64,000 nucleotides of DNA from Winogradskyella sp. UBA3174. GTDB lineage: Bacteria; Bacteroidota; Bacteroidia; Flavobacteriales; Flavobacteriaceae. Each line of letters opens with the position of its first letter. The stretch's first letter is position 1. Of this stretch, positions 44,212 to 54,495 are shown in pieces. The notes beneath the pieces were generated by a model. The model was not told the DNA's origin and searched no databases. It saw nothing but the letters and a program-made list of their open reading frames with translations. A program made the translations under genes and the position numbers. Location: the NCBI RefSeq assembly GCF_002364335.1, contig NZ_DEXW01000025.1:1-64000 (forward strand). Direction: 5' to 3'.

Positions 44212-44583
44212 AGTAATTTTATTTAATGGCTCTTATTAAGAGAATTTATTTGTTATTAAAAGATGTTATGGCAAGCTGATTTAAAGTTAACTGATTTATG
44301 TTTTGTAAAATTTCTCAAATAAAAGCAGTTTACTAGAGCTTATTTTAATTATATCAAATTCTGAAATCAGTTAAAGCGCATGTTTGAGAGGTTAATTGTT
44401 AGAAAAACAAGATGTAGTGCTCTTAAAGGTACTTCAGTCTTTAATTACAGCCACTGTACTGACATGACCAACGCTAAAAAATTCCGATAAAATACATTTA
44501 ATTTTTCGACAAGATACAAGATATCAACGACAATAAAATAATGTATCTCTGTAACTTTACATTATAAATAATTCCCTTTAATA
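44212..44583. other. 372-bp intergenic region without gene
   Basis: No ORF or structured RNA is supported. It separates the divergent DUF1456 and TerB-like genes. A near-consensus -7 element, TAACTTTA, for the latter is at 44552-44559. A short direct repeat, CTGATTTA, occurs twice near 44276-44298. Confidence 0.5.
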
Positions 44584-44985
44584 ATGATTAACCGTGCTGA
44601 AAAATTGAGCTTATTATCAGAAATGATTGCTTTCGCTCAAACAGATGAAAATATAAAGACTATTGAATATAAATTTTTATTCAGTATCGCTAAACAACTA
44701 GATATATCTAAAGAAGATTTTGAATATCTATTTATGCACCCTGTTAATTATGTGCATTTAAAAACACATAGTGAACGTATTGTACAATTTCACAGACTTG
44801 TACTTTTAATGAACTTGGATCATAAAGTCGCACCTAAACAGTTGGTTAAAATTCACAACTTTGGTTTACGAATGGGTTTAAGTCACGAGTCTATTAATCG
44901 TGTGTTAGATTTAATGGATAGTTTTCCTAATAAAATAGTGCCACCAGATTTTCTGATTGATATCTTTAAGGTGCAATATAATTAG
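44584..44985 (+). CDS. TerB-like helical protein
   Basis: A 133-residue all-helical soluble protein. The opening EKLSLLSEMIAFAQTDENIK and IEYKFLFSIAKQLDISKEDF follow the TerB/DjlA-type helical pattern for a domain seen in tellurite-resistance and stress proteins. Homologues in Flavobacteriia are, from memory, often labelled UvrB because uvrB is adjacent, but there is no UvrB-like sequence here. uvrB is convergent, 71 bp away. Function unknown. Confidence 0.65.
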   Translation: MINRAEKLSLLSEMIAFAQTDENIKTIEYKFLFSIAKQLDISKEDFEYLFMHPVNYVHLKTHSERIVQFHRLVLLMNLDHKVAPKQLVKIHNFGLRMGLSHESINRVLDLMDSFPNKIVPPDFLIDIFKVQYN

Positions 44986-45056
44986 TAGTCAATGCTCAAT
45001 ATGTAGGTAAGTGATTTTAGATTTTAACTTCTAGACTTAGTAAGGAACAAGTTCAA

Positions 45057-47063
45057 CTACTTCACTTTCAATCCTTCTAATTTACCCTGATAAGCCGTAA
45101 TTTCATCTCTAAAACGTGCCGCTTCCATAAAGTCTAATGCTTTTGCAGCTTGCTCCATATTCTTACGCTTTTCTCTAATTTTCTTTTCTAATTCACCTTT
45201 TGTTAGATATTCGCTTTCTGGTTCTGCCGCTATTTTAGCATCAAGTTCGGTTCTATAAGTACTCACAGAATTTTTTGATAATGCACTGTTTAAACTCTTA
45301 TTTAATGCTGTAGGTACAAGGTTATGTTTTGTATTATAGGCAATTTGTTTTTCGCGACGATACTCAGTATCATCAATAGTTTGTTTCATGCTCCTTGTAA
45401 TTTTATCAGCATACATTATAGCTTTACCATTTAAGTTTCTTGCAGCTCTACCAACAGTTTGCGTTAAAGAACGGTTAGAACGCAGGAAACCTTCTTTATC
45501 TGCATCTAATATGGCAACTAAAGAAACTTCCGGCAGATCTAATCCTTCACGAAGTAAATTAACTCCCACTAAAACATCAAAAACACCTTTACGTAAATCT
45601 TGCATTATTTCTACACGTTCCAACGTATCAACATCACTATGGATATAGCGACAGCGAATAGAAATACGCGTTAAATATTTTGTCAACTCTTCAGCCATAC
45701 GTTTGGTTAATGTTGTAACCAAAGTACGTTCGTCTTTTTCCACACGATCTTGAATTTCTTCTATTAAATCGTCAATTTGGTTTAAACTTGGCCTTACTTC
45801 AATAATGGGATCTAATAAGCCTGTTGGGCGAATCACTTGCTCCACAAAAATACCGTCAGTTTTTTGCATTTCGTAATCTGCAGGTGTGGCACTTACATAA
45901 ATCACTTGGTTTTGTAGTGCTTCAAATTCTTCAAATTTTAAAGGTCTATTGTCCATAGCAGCTGGTAGGCGAAAACCATAATCTACCAAGTTTATTTTTC
46001 GACTTCTATCCCCTCCATACATGGCATGTACTTGCGAAATTGTAACATGACTTTCATCTACTACCATCAAATAATCATCAGGAAAATAATCGAGTAAACA
46101 GAAAGGTCTCGTTCCTGGTGCTCTGCCATCTAAGTATCTCGAATAGTTTTCAATTCCAGAACAATAGCCTAGCTCTCGGATCATCTCTAAATCGAATTCC
46201 GTGCGTTCTTTTAAACGTTTGGCTTCAAGGTGTTTTTCAATACCTTTAAAATAATCGTGTTGTTTTACTAAATCATCTTGAATATCTTTTAGGGCTCCAT
46301 TCAAAACATCAGGTGATGTGACAAACATATTTGCAGGATAGATATTTAGGCGGTCGTAACGCTCAATAATTTCATTTGTTCTCGCATCAAAGGCTTCAAT
46401 TTCTTCAATTTCATCACCAAAAAAGTGAATTCGGAATGCATTATCTGAATAGCCAGGAAATACATCTACCGTATCTCCTTTAATTCTGAAGTTTCCATTT
46501 TTAAATTCAGCTTCTGTACGCGAGTATAAACTCTGCACTAACTTATGCAATAATGCGGTACGCGAAATAATTTGATCGCGTTCTACTGAAATCACATTTT
46601 TTTGAAACTCAACAGGATTTCCAATACCGTATAAACAGGATACAGAAGCGACAACAATAACATCGCGACGACCAGACAATAAGGAAGAAGTAGTGCTTAA
46701 TCGCATCTTCTCAATTTCCTCATTAATAGATAGATCCTTTTCTATATAAACACCAGAAACTGGGATGTAAGCTTCGGGTTGGTAATAATCGTAATAGGAT
46801 ACGAAATATTCAACTGCATTTTCAGGAAAAAATTGTTTGAACTCAGAGTATAGTTGTGCTGCTAACGTTTTGTTATGAGCTAAAACAAGGGTTGGCTTTT
46901 GTACTTCTTCAATAACATTAGCAACGGTAAATGTCTTACCAGAGCCAGTTACACCTAAAAGTGTTTGGTACTTTTCTTTATTTTCAATACCACTCGCTAA
47001 TTGCTTTATAGCTTGGGGTTGGTCTCCTGTAGGCTTAAATTCTGATTCAATTTTAAAACGCAT
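45057..47063 (-). CDS. uvrB: Excinuclease ABC subunit UvrB
   Basis: A 668-residue UvrB, the damage-verification helicase of nucleotide excision repair, which loads with UvrA and recruits UvrC. Walker A is GVTGSGKT at residues 37-44, the beta-hairpin has YYDYYQPEAYIP, Walker B is VVDESHV, and the helicase motif VI is QTVGRAARN. The C-terminal UVR domain (EKKIREKRKNMEQAAKALDF) that binds UvrC is complete. The promoter lies immediately before the ATG, so the transcript may be nearly leaderless. Confidence 0.97.
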   Translation of the reverse strand: MRFKIESEFKPTGDQPQAIKQLASGIENKEKYQTLLGVTGSGKTFTVANVIEEVQKPTLVLAHNKTLAAQLYSEFKQFFPENAVEYFVSYYDYYQPEAYIPVSGVYIEKDLSINEEIEKMRLSTTSSLLSGRRDVIVVASVSCLYGIGNPVEFQKNVISVERDQIISRTALLHKLVQSLYSRTEAEFKNGNFRIKGDTVDVFPGYSDNAFRIHFFGDEIEEIEAFDARTNEIIERYDRLNIYPANMFVTSPDVLNGALKDIQDDLVKQHDYFKGIEKHLEAKRLKERTEFDLEMIRELGYCSGIENYSRYLDGRAPGTRPFCLLDYFPDDYLMVVDESHVTISQVHAMYGGDRSRKINLVDYGFRLPAAMDNRPLKFEEFEALQNQVIYVSATPADYEMQKTDGIFVEQVIRPTGLLDPIIEVRPSLNQIDDLIEEIQDRVEKDERTLVTTLTKRMAEELTKYLTRISIRCRYIHSDVDTLERVEIMQDLRKGVFDVLVGVNLLREGLDLPEVSLVAILDADKEGFLRSNRSLTQTVGRAARNLNGKAIMYADKITRSMKQTIDDTEYRREKQIAYNTKHNLVPTALNKSLNSALSKNSVSTYRTELDAKIAAEPESEYLTKGELEKKIREKRKNMEQAAKALDFMEAARFRDEITAYQGKLEGLKVK

Positions 47064-47067
47064 AAAA

Positions 47068-47098
47068 CAAAGTTACGAATAAGATTAGCAGAAATCAA
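47068..47098 (-). promoter_or_regulatory. Consensus promoter of uvrB
   Basis: On the minus strand TTG (plus-strand 47096-47098) and TAACTTTG (47068-47075) are spaced by 20 bp, an exact fit to the Bacteroidota consensus. The -7 element ends only 4 bp before the uvrB ATG. The -33 element abuts the stop of the T9SS protein gene. Confidence 0.75.
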
Positions 47099-49447
47099 TT
47101 AACGTCGCAACGCAAAATGACCAGTGTACGTTTTGCCGTCTAAAAATTTAGCGACATACCAATAATCATCACTTGGTAAGTTGTTTCCGTTTAATGTGCC
47201 GTCCCAACCACCACTTAAAGTAGTTTGCTCAGTTATGAGTTTACCATAGCGATTAAATATTTGAACGGTTTCTATTAAATTGAATTGTGTGCTCGTACCA
47301 ATAACACGCCATGTTTCATTTTCCGTATCTCCATTTGGAGTAAAGAATTTTGGAAAACCTAACACGGAAATTGTTTCTTCAACGATACCACAACCATTTC
47401 TGTCTCTAACATAAACCGTGTGCAAACCCTCAGAAACATTTGTGAATGTATTACTCTCTTGGTAGAAGCCACTAATTTCATCTAAAGCATAATCATAAAA
47501 ACCAGCGCCAGAAACGCTAACGGTCACAGTGTTATTTGGATCAATACCTTCAACTGTAATACCATCTATTGTGGCTGTTTCAGAGGTGTTTACAGTAATA
47601 GTTCTACTAGAAGTACAGCCATTTGGGTCTATTACTGAAACCGTGTAAGTGCCTACTTCGTTAACTTCATTAAAAGAAGTTGTAACGTTTGTTAGGGTTC
47701 CATTAAAAGACCACTCATAAAAATAATTACTTGGTGAGTCATTAAGAACTCCACCAAAAAGCGTGATGGTTTCTGGGAATGTATTTATACAATAAAACAC
47801 AGATTCATCAGCCTGTAAAACAGGGGTGTAAAGCACAACTAAATTTACTATAGAAATACCAAAACACTGATTATTGTTATTTATTTTGACAAATATTGTT
47901 TGAGAGTCCGCAGTAATATTTTCATAACTATTTGGTAAAGCGTTTGTGCCATTTAATGCATCTGTTTCTGTTTCATAATAGGTAACATCTGCATTAGTTG
48001 GTATTTGACTGAGAATTGAACCTTCAATATCTGGTAAATTGAATATTCCAAAGCCATCAAGATCAGATTCATTACAACCTCCTAAATCTGGAATTGTTAT
48101 ACTATTATTTGAAGTTTGTAATTCTAACTGTACAACAATACTACAATCAGCTTGGTTTATAATACGCACAAAAACAGTTTGAAAGGGATCGGTGTTTTCA
48201 AAATTAGTGGCCGTAGTTATGGGGTTTATATTTGCTAATGCATCTGCTTCCGTGATGAAAAAATTAGCGACTGCTGATAAACCATTATTAGGTGTTAAAT
48301 CGCTTTCCGCTTCAAAAAGATTATAGGTTGTTATTCCATCTTGGTTACTATCACATTCAATTAAAATAGAATCTTGGCCTACAGGGAGTGGAGCGTATTC
48401 AATATCTACATCTCCGAAAGATATACAAGTGTTATTTAGTCCCACTTCTACAGTATAAGTGCCTGCTTCTGTAACAGTATATATACCACAATTAATGCAG
48501 CCAGTAGGAGTAGATTGTACTAAAACACCGTCTCTAAACCAATCGTAAGATGGCGAGCCAGATTCATTTACAACTAAGTCTAAAGTTTCTCCTTCGCAGA
48601 GAGAATTTTCTGTTATAATAAGTCTATTTGGACCCAAGTCTGTTGATAACTGAAAGCTGCCAGCTTCTAAAAATACAGCAGAATCAAATCTAAAGTTTTG
48701 CTCATCTGCAATTACCAATTTCACATGGTATGTTTGATTTGGTATAACCGTTGCTCTAGCTGTTAAGACAGCAGTTTGTCCATTAAAATTTATAGGTGAA
48801 TTAACACCATTATAAGAACCGAAATACGTTTCGTTTTGTGGAGGACAAGATCCAGGAACACCAGGAGTAACTGTAGTTGCTTTTACAGGTATATTAGTGT
48901 CTGGAACTAGCGCTATATTTTCATACGGAGTCTGTGCCGTGGCAGGTCTGATTAAAAACCCAAATAAATCTGAAAACTGACAACTATTTGGATTGTTTTC
49001 TTGGTATTCTTCTGAAGCAAAAAGATAACGAAAGCTTATTTGAGTTGCTACGGAAGTAAAATCAAATTCTAGTATAGTAGCGTTAATTGTATTAGTTTCA
49101 TCTAAAGCTATTTCTAAATCTTCATCACCTATCCAACCTGTTGCATTATCATCGCTAAGGGTATTGTTAGGTCCAGGAACATTTGCTAATCTTCCTGTGC
49201 TTAAAACAACTCCACTTTGAAACGGAAACGTTGTACCTGTTGCATCAAAAAAGCCATAACTTTGATCAGCTCCATTAAAATCACCTCCAACCACATTTGT
49301 AACTGTAATATTTGTTATACAATCACTATCAATAAGTATGTCTTCTATAAGTTGTTGTGGAGTAAGGGTTTGGCTATCTACAAAAATATTCTGTGAATAT
49401 GTAAATAGTGAAAGTAATAAGGCAGATAATGCTAATATTTGCTTCAT
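47099..49447 (-). CDS. T9SS type-B secreted protein with choice-of-anchor L domain, 2 repeats
   Basis: A 782-residue protein with a signal peptide ending FTYSQ. In order: choice-of-anchor L domain (about 25-265, with FQSGVVLSTGRLANV and LFASEEYQE), an Ig-like domain (about 270-355), two 90-residue repeats (about 360-545, starting ECDSNQDGITTYNL and GCNESDLDGFGIFNL), a second Ig-like domain, a SprB-like segment, and the T9SS type-B C-terminal domain (about 697-782: KFFTPNGDTENETW, IFNRYGKLI, GHFALRR). It should cross the outer membrane by T9SS and act at the surface. A perfect -7 element, TATCTTTG, is at 49466-49473. It is the last gene of the array. Confidence 0.9.
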   Translation of the reverse strand: MKQILALSALLLSLFTYSQNIFVDSQTLTPQQLIEDILIDSDCITNITVTNVVGGDFNGADQSYGFFDATGTTFPFQSGVVLSTGRLANVPGPNNTLSDDNATGWIGDEDLEIALDETNTINATILEFDFTSVATQISFRYLFASEEYQENNPNSCQFSDLFGFLIRPATAQTPYENIALVPDTNIPVKATTVTPGVPGSCPPQNETYFGSYNGVNSPINFNGQTAVLTARATVIPNQTYHVKLVIADEQNFRFDSAVFLEAGSFQLSTDLGPNRLIITENSLCEGETLDLVVNESGSPSYDWFRDGVLVQSTPTGCINCGIYTVTEAGTYTVEVGLNNTCISFGDVDIEYAPLPVGQDSILIECDSNQDGITTYNLFEAESDLTPNNGLSAVANFFITEADALANINPITTATNFENTDPFQTVFVRIINQADCSIVVQLELQTSNNSITIPDLGGCNESDLDGFGIFNLPDIEGSILSQIPTNADVTYYETETDALNGTNALPNSYENITADSQTIFVKINNNNQCFGISIVNLVVLYTPVLQADESVFYCINTFPETITLFGGVLNDSPSNYFYEWSFNGTLTNVTTSFNEVNEVGTYTVSVIDPNGCTSSRTITVNTSETATIDGITVEGIDPNNTVTVSVSGAGFYDYALDEISGFYQESNTFTNVSEGLHTVYVRDRNGCGIVEETISVLGFPKFFTPNGDTENETWRVIGTSTQFNLIETVQIFNRYGKLITEQTTLSGGWDGTLNGNNLPSDDYWYVAKFLDGKTYTGHFALRR

Positions 49448-49465
49448 TTATGATTTTAGAAAACG

Positions 49466-49473
49466 CAAAGATA
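49466..49473 (-). promoter_or_regulatory. -7 element TATCTTTG of the gene ending at 47099
   Basis: Exact match to TAnnTTTG on the minus strand, 18 bp before the ATG. No clear -33 TTG. It suggests the last array gene can be transcribed separately. Confidence 0.5.
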
Positions 49474-49524
49474 GTAACCAGATAATGATTAGATTTCATA
49501 AATTATGTTAATCTTAAACTAGGA

Positions 49525-52500
49525 CTATCGTCTCAGTGTAAAATGTCCCTTTACTTCAAAAGAAATATCTCCTTGTCTTATTTCTGCCAAAAACCAATAG
49601 TCACTAGATGGCATATCGTTACCATTGTATCTGCCATCCCAACCTCTAGTGTTTGAGCCTAATTGTTTAATGAGTTTACCATAGCGATCAAATAGATAAA
49701 TAATACTTCCTGGAAGTGTTTCAATACCTACGATATGCCAAGTGTCATTCTGATTATCGTTATTAGGAGTAAAGAATTTAGGGGCATCAACGACCACAAC
49801 TTCTTTTGTTACTTGAGCACAGCCATTCAAATCTATTATAGTAATGGTGTGATACCCTAATGCTACATTCTCAAAAACATTAGAGGTTTGTGGTTCTCCA
49901 TCATCCAAAATGTATAGATAATTACCAATACCACTTATAGTAATTGTAATATTATTTGGGTCCGAAAAATCAATTGTTTCTGTTAATTCTATAGTTGCAG
50001 ATTCTGATTCGGTAACATTAAATGTACCTGTATTTTGGCAACCAAAAGCGTTAGTAATGGTTACAGAATAAGTGCCAATTTCGGTAATTGCTATTTCTGA
50101 AGACGTTGCATTAGTAGACCATAAATAGCTATCAGTAGGATTGTTAGTGTCAGCAGAAACAACAAGGAGTAAATTATTTAAACAAATTACCTGATCTTCA
50201 ATAGCTATTATAGGTAGCGGATTAACCACCACAGAAAATTGTGTACTATCAAAACACCCTGTTATGTTATCTTCAATACGAACAAAAACAACCTCATTAT
50301 TAGACGCTAAATAATCAGTTTCAAGAGGATTTATAGCATCATTAGCATTAGTCTGAGAATTGAAGTAAGTCACAGAAAACTCATCAGGATTTTGCCCACC
50401 TAAAACAGCTGCGTCTTGTGCAGATAGATTAAATTCTAAAAGTTCATCTGTATCATCATCACAAGCCACTAAATTATTAGGTTGGTTAGCAATAGGTAGT
50501 AGATTAACAACTAACTGAAAAGGGTAAACGGCATAGCAACGTGTTGTACTATATACGACTCTGGCAAATAAGGTCTCAGTAGTATTGGTATAGTTATAGT
50601 CTGTATTTAGAGGATTTATATTATTCTCTGCATCAGCTTCACTAATATGGTAACTCACTAATATATTAAATGTATTGTCTAAAAGTACTTGATTGACCTC
50701 TAATAAATCGACACTATTTGTTGTGTTTTCACAGATATTAAAGGTTCCGAAATCATTAATTGGTGGTGGAGTATTAAGCACAAGGTTAAATGGAGCTACA
50801 GTAAAACATCCTGTTGTATTATTAGTGACTTTAGCAAAGATTGTTTGCGGACTAGAAGTGTTTGTGTAAGCTTCAGGGTTTAGAATTTCGTTAGTATCAG
50901 TCACCAAATCTAGCTCGTTTTCAAAATAATTAAAACTAATACTAAACTGACGTCCTTCTAGGATTAGAAGTTCCGTAGCTGTTAAATCCCATTCTTGAGA
51001 GAGCTGAAAATTATCAGCACAGGTAACTAAGAATTGTCCTTCGGTTACAGTAGGAAGCGCTAATGCATTTATATAAAAAGGAAGCACCTCGTAACACCCA
51101 GAGTTAGTGTTTTCAATACGTGCATATACTTGTTGTTGACTAGAACTCGTGGTATAATTAAGTGGTAAAGCGTTAGTACCCAAATTAGCATTTAAAGGAG
51201 TAAGATGAAAACTAACCTCTAAATTTTGAGGACTTCCATTTGTGATTTCAGTAACTATATCATTAAGATCTACAGTAACCATCCCATTTTGATTCACATC
51301 ACAAGTAAAAATATCTGTGGGAGGATTAAAAATAGCAGCTTCTCTAACTTCGATCTGAAAGTCGCCAACTTTAAAGCACGAATTTTCATCACTATTCTGA
51401 ATTCTAAAATATATGATTTGAGGGTTAGAAATATTCTGATAATCTATGGTTTTATCAATAGGGTTGGTATTGTTAAGTGCATCATTTTCGGTTGTAAAAT
51501 AGAGTACTTCTATGTTTTCTTGTCCGTTAACAATTATAGCATCTCTAGATTCGAAAAGAAAATTAGCAGGTTGTAAAGGGTTGACTTCACATTGAATAAA
51601 ATCATCTACAGGACCTAGTTGAGGATCATTGTAAATAAGGATGTCAAAACTTATAATGAAGACACAATCCTGGTTGTTTAATTCAATTTTTATAAATAGC
51701 TCCGTAGTTGCTGTTGTATAACTTTGAGGGTTTAATATTGGGTCACGATCACCAACAGCATTATCATAAGTTCTGTAAAACGTATATGAAAAATCTGAAA
51801 TCTGTTGAGAGATTTCTGAGATTACAGATTCTAAATTTATAGTGTAATCTCCATCTTGGTCTTCATTACAAATTATTATAGGCGCAATAGTTTGGTCATC
51901 AATACTATTGCTTAGATTAACAAGTATAGTAGAGATATCAAAACATCCGGTATTTTGATTTATAATTCTTGTATAGAACATTTGTGAATTCCCAATAACG
52001 TCGAAAGCACTCGTAATCTCATTTTCTTGATTGTTTGCATCTGCTTCACTGATATAAAATTTAACATTAAATCCTACAGCCCCTTGATTTGCTATATTAG
52101 ATAACGGGTTTATTGCAATTTGAGTGGTATTTGTTAGAGTATTAAAATTACCACATCGTTCTGTAACCTGAGGTTGAAAATTTGGTTTAGGATTGATACT
52201 TAATTCAACTTGAGAAAAATGCTCGCAATCGTTATAAGTACTTCTTAAATATAATATTTGTTCTGCATTTGTTACTGTAATGTTTGTATCTAAATCTAAT
52301 GGGTTTTGGTCATTATCTCTATCTGCTTCATTTTCATAAAACCTAATACCAATATCATAACCGCTTTGTAATTCTTCGATGACATCATTTAAATTGAAAT
52401 CTAAAATACCATCATTAGAAGCATCATCACATCCATAAACTATCCGTTCGTCTTGAAGAACGTTAAATACAAGATTTTTATGCAGTTCTAAAGGAATTAC

Positions 52501-54369
52501 AATTTCACAAAAGTCACCTGTTGATACACCTAAGGCGATAGTCCTAGCTGGTGAAGATGTAACAATAGTTGGTGGTGGTGTTAGTGGAAACTCTAATATT
52601 CTAAACGTGATACCAGGATATGCATCTTCTATTTCTCCAACAATAGATGTTAAATCATAAGACGCTACTATGTTTTGGTAATTGACCTCGTCAATTCCAT
52701 TATTAGATTCAAAAAAGTCAGGATCTGTACACGTACTGTAAATGAATCTTTCGACACCTATATCTGGTGGAGATTGATAGTCTAAACGTATTCTTCCTAC
52801 AGAAAAACAACCGTTAAAATCATCTACAATTCTAGCAAAAACAAATTCAGGATCACCAATTATTTCAGAGGTTTCAGTAATTGAATTTTCATTGTTAATA
52901 GCTTCATTTTCAGTTGGGAAATAGGTTATTGTTCTATTAAATTCAAAATCAGATACTTGAAAATCAAAGAAACTTAAAGCGATTATCTCGAAACCTCCAT
53001 CATTTATAAAGCCTTCGCAAACATCTACTGAAACTTCAGTGGTTATTGGGGCTGCATTAACATTTATGTTAAAACTACCTAACTGTAAACAACTGCCATC
53101 AACACTTTCTATTCTTACAAAAACAACCTCGTTAGTTGCAGTGTTTTGATAAATGCCAACAATAGTATTTGTATTGTTTTGGGCATCATCTTGGCTAAGA
53201 TGATAACTTATAATATAATTTGTAGTAGGGAGCTGGGAAAGCAATTCAGCATCTTTTAGTGCACTAAAATTAAAATCATAAATACCATCGCTTGGTGCTT
53301 CATCACAGATATTAATATCTTCTATTGGAGCTGCATTTTGAAAGGGGATAATTTCAATTTCTATAGTGTCGGTTAATGTACAATTTCCACCAGCTACAGG
53401 TATTGATATTTCAACATTGTAAGTACCAGATTGATTAACTTGAAGTGTTGGATTAGTTTCACCAGCAATTAAACCACCATTAAAAAACCAAGTATAGATT
53501 GCTGTAGGATTATTAATGTCGCCATTTAGTACCGTATCATTACCGCAAATAGATTGGTCTGGACCCAAATCTATTGAACCACCGAAACCTTCAGCTTCAA
53601 TAAAAACAGCTGAATCAAAACGTTCATCTATATGATCTGCAATTACAAATTTAATACGATAAGCTTGTCCTGAAATAATGGAACTATTAGCCGTCAAGAC
53701 GGTTGTTTGACCATTAAAATTTGTGCCACCAACATTATAACCTTGAAAATAATCTTGGTTCTGTTGTGGGCAAAAACCTTCAATATTTGGATGTATGGTA
53801 TTGGTACTTATGTCTGTATCTGTTCCTGGTACTAAAGCTATATTAACATACGGATCTGTTGTGCCAGCGGCTTTTATAAGAATAGCAAAAACATCTCTAA
53901 AATTACAAGGGTAGTCTTGTTGGTATTCGTCCGAAGCAAAAATGTACTTAAATGCTATAAAATCATTAGCAGAAATAAAATCAAATTCAATAGACGTTGT
54001 ATTTAGTGTTTGGTCAATACCCAAAACATCTAATACATCTGGATCTGTTTCCCAATTAATTTCACCTTCATTTAAATCTTCTCCAATAACTGTATTTCCT
54101 GCAGATGTTATACTACCTGTAGATAATACAATACCACTTTGGAGAGGGAAATTAGATGTGCCTCGATCAAAAGAACCATAACTAATAATGTTATTAATAT
54201 TACCGTTAATTGAAGACGAAATATTAAAAGCAGTAGCACAATTATCTCCTACTAAATCTTGTATAAGTTGATTAGGTTGTTGAGAATTATCTGTAACAAT
54301 TTGTTGCGCAGATATGAAACACAAGTGCGTAAAAAAGAAGAGAAGTAAATAAAAACTTTTCCTTTTCAT
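49525..54369 (-). CDS. Giant T9SS type-B secreted protein with 11 repeats
   Basis: A 1614-residue protein with a signal peptide ending CFISAQ. In order: choice-of-anchor L domain (about 25-270, with FPLQSGIVLSTGSITSAGN and IFASDEYQQD), an Ig-like domain (about 272-345), eleven repeats of about 90-95 residues (my count), an Ig-like domain with QYLWST-type SYLWSTNATSSEI, a SprB-like segment (ITISGIGNYLYILDDGEPQ) and a T9SS type-B C-terminal domain (FFTPNNDNQNDTWHIVG to GHFTLRR). The third repeat is aberrant and lacks the usual CD...DG start. It is a close paralogue of the next gene upstream, with the same order and size. Likely a surface adhesin or matrix protein; function is inferred. Confidence 0.9.
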   Translation of the reverse strand: MKRKSFYLLLFFFTHLCFISAQQIVTDNSQQPNQLIQDLVGDNCATAFNISSSINGNINNIISYGSFDRGTSNFPLQSGIVLSTGSITSAGNTVIGEDLNEGEINWETDPDVLDVLGIDQTLNTTSIEFDFISANDFIAFKYIFASDEYQQDYPCNFRDVFAILIKAAGTTDPYVNIALVPGTDTDISTNTIHPNIEGFCPQQNQDYFQGYNVGGTNFNGQTTVLTANSSIISGQAYRIKFVIADHIDERFDSAVFIEAEGFGGSIDLGPDQSICGNDTVLNGDINNPTAIYTWFFNGGLIAGETNPTLQVNQSGTYNVEISIPVAGGNCTLTDTIEIEIIPFQNAAPIEDINICDEAPSDGIYDFNFSALKDAELLSQLPTTNYIISYHLSQDDAQNNTNTIVGIYQNTATNEVVFVRIESVDGSCLQLGSFNINVNAAPITTEVSVDVCEGFINDGGFEIIALSFFDFQVSDFEFNRTITYFPTENEAINNENSITETSEIIGDPEFVFARIVDDFNGCFSVGRIRLDYQSPPDIGVERFIYSTCTDPDFFESNNGIDEVNYQNIVASYDLTSIVGEIEDAYPGITFRILEFPLTPPPTIVTSSPARTIALGVSTGDFCEIVIPLELHKNLVFNVLQDERIVYGCDDASNDGILDFNLNDVIEELQSGYDIGIRFYENEADRDNDQNPLDLDTNITVTNAEQILYLRSTYNDCEHFSQVELSINPKPNFQPQVTERCGNFNTLTNTTQIAINPLSNIANQGAVGFNVKFYISEADANNQENEITSAFDVIGNSQMFYTRIINQNTGCFDISTILVNLSNSIDDQTIAPIIICNEDQDGDYTINLESVISEISQQISDFSYTFYRTYDNAVGDRDPILNPQSYTTATTELFIKIELNNQDCVFIISFDILIYNDPQLGPVDDFIQCEVNPLQPANFLFESRDAIIVNGQENIEVLYFTTENDALNNTNPIDKTIDYQNISNPQIIYFRIQNSDENSCFKVGDFQIEVREAAIFNPPTDIFTCDVNQNGMVTVDLNDIVTEITNGSPQNLEVSFHLTPLNANLGTNALPLNYTTSSSQQQVYARIENTNSGCYEVLPFYINALALPTVTEGQFLVTCADNFQLSQEWDLTATELLILEGRQFSISFNYFENELDLVTDTNEILNPEAYTNTSSPQTIFAKVTNNTTGCFTVAPFNLVLNTPPPINDFGTFNICENTTNSVDLLEVNQVLLDNTFNILVSYHISEADAENNINPLNTDYNYTNTTETLFARVVYSTTRCYAVYPFQLVVNLLPIANQPNNLVACDDDTDELLEFNLSAQDAAVLGGQNPDEFSVTYFNSQTNANDAINPLETDYLASNNEVVFVRIEDNITGCFDSTQFSVVVNPLPIIAIEDQVICLNNLLLVVSADTNNPTDSYLWSTNATSSEIAITEIGTYSVTITNAFGCQNTGTFNVTESESATIELTETIDFSDPNNITITISGIGNYLYILDDGEPQTSNVFENVALGYHTITIIDLNGCAQVTKEVVVVDAPKFFTPNNDNQNDTWHIVGIETLPGSIIYLFDRYGKLIKQLGSNTRGWDGRYNGNDMPSSDYWFLAEIRQGDISFEVKGHFTLRR

Positions 54370-54495
54370 TAGTTCTTTTTCAAAAATTATAACTCTTGAG
54401 AAAATAGAGTTCTTCTTTTTTAGCTAAATATATGAAAAAGTAACTAAAACCTAATAAAGTTAGAGGTTCTTAACATTATAGTAATTTGAAGTATA

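Noticed and set aside
44212..44583. tRNA or small RNA gene in the 372-bp gap
   Set aside because: No cloverleaf, no GC-rich stem and no terminator hairpin could be found there.
51226..51576. 116-residue plus-strand ORF inside the giant T9SS gene
   Set aside because: It is an antisense shadow of the repeat region, with no signal, promoter or family resemblance.
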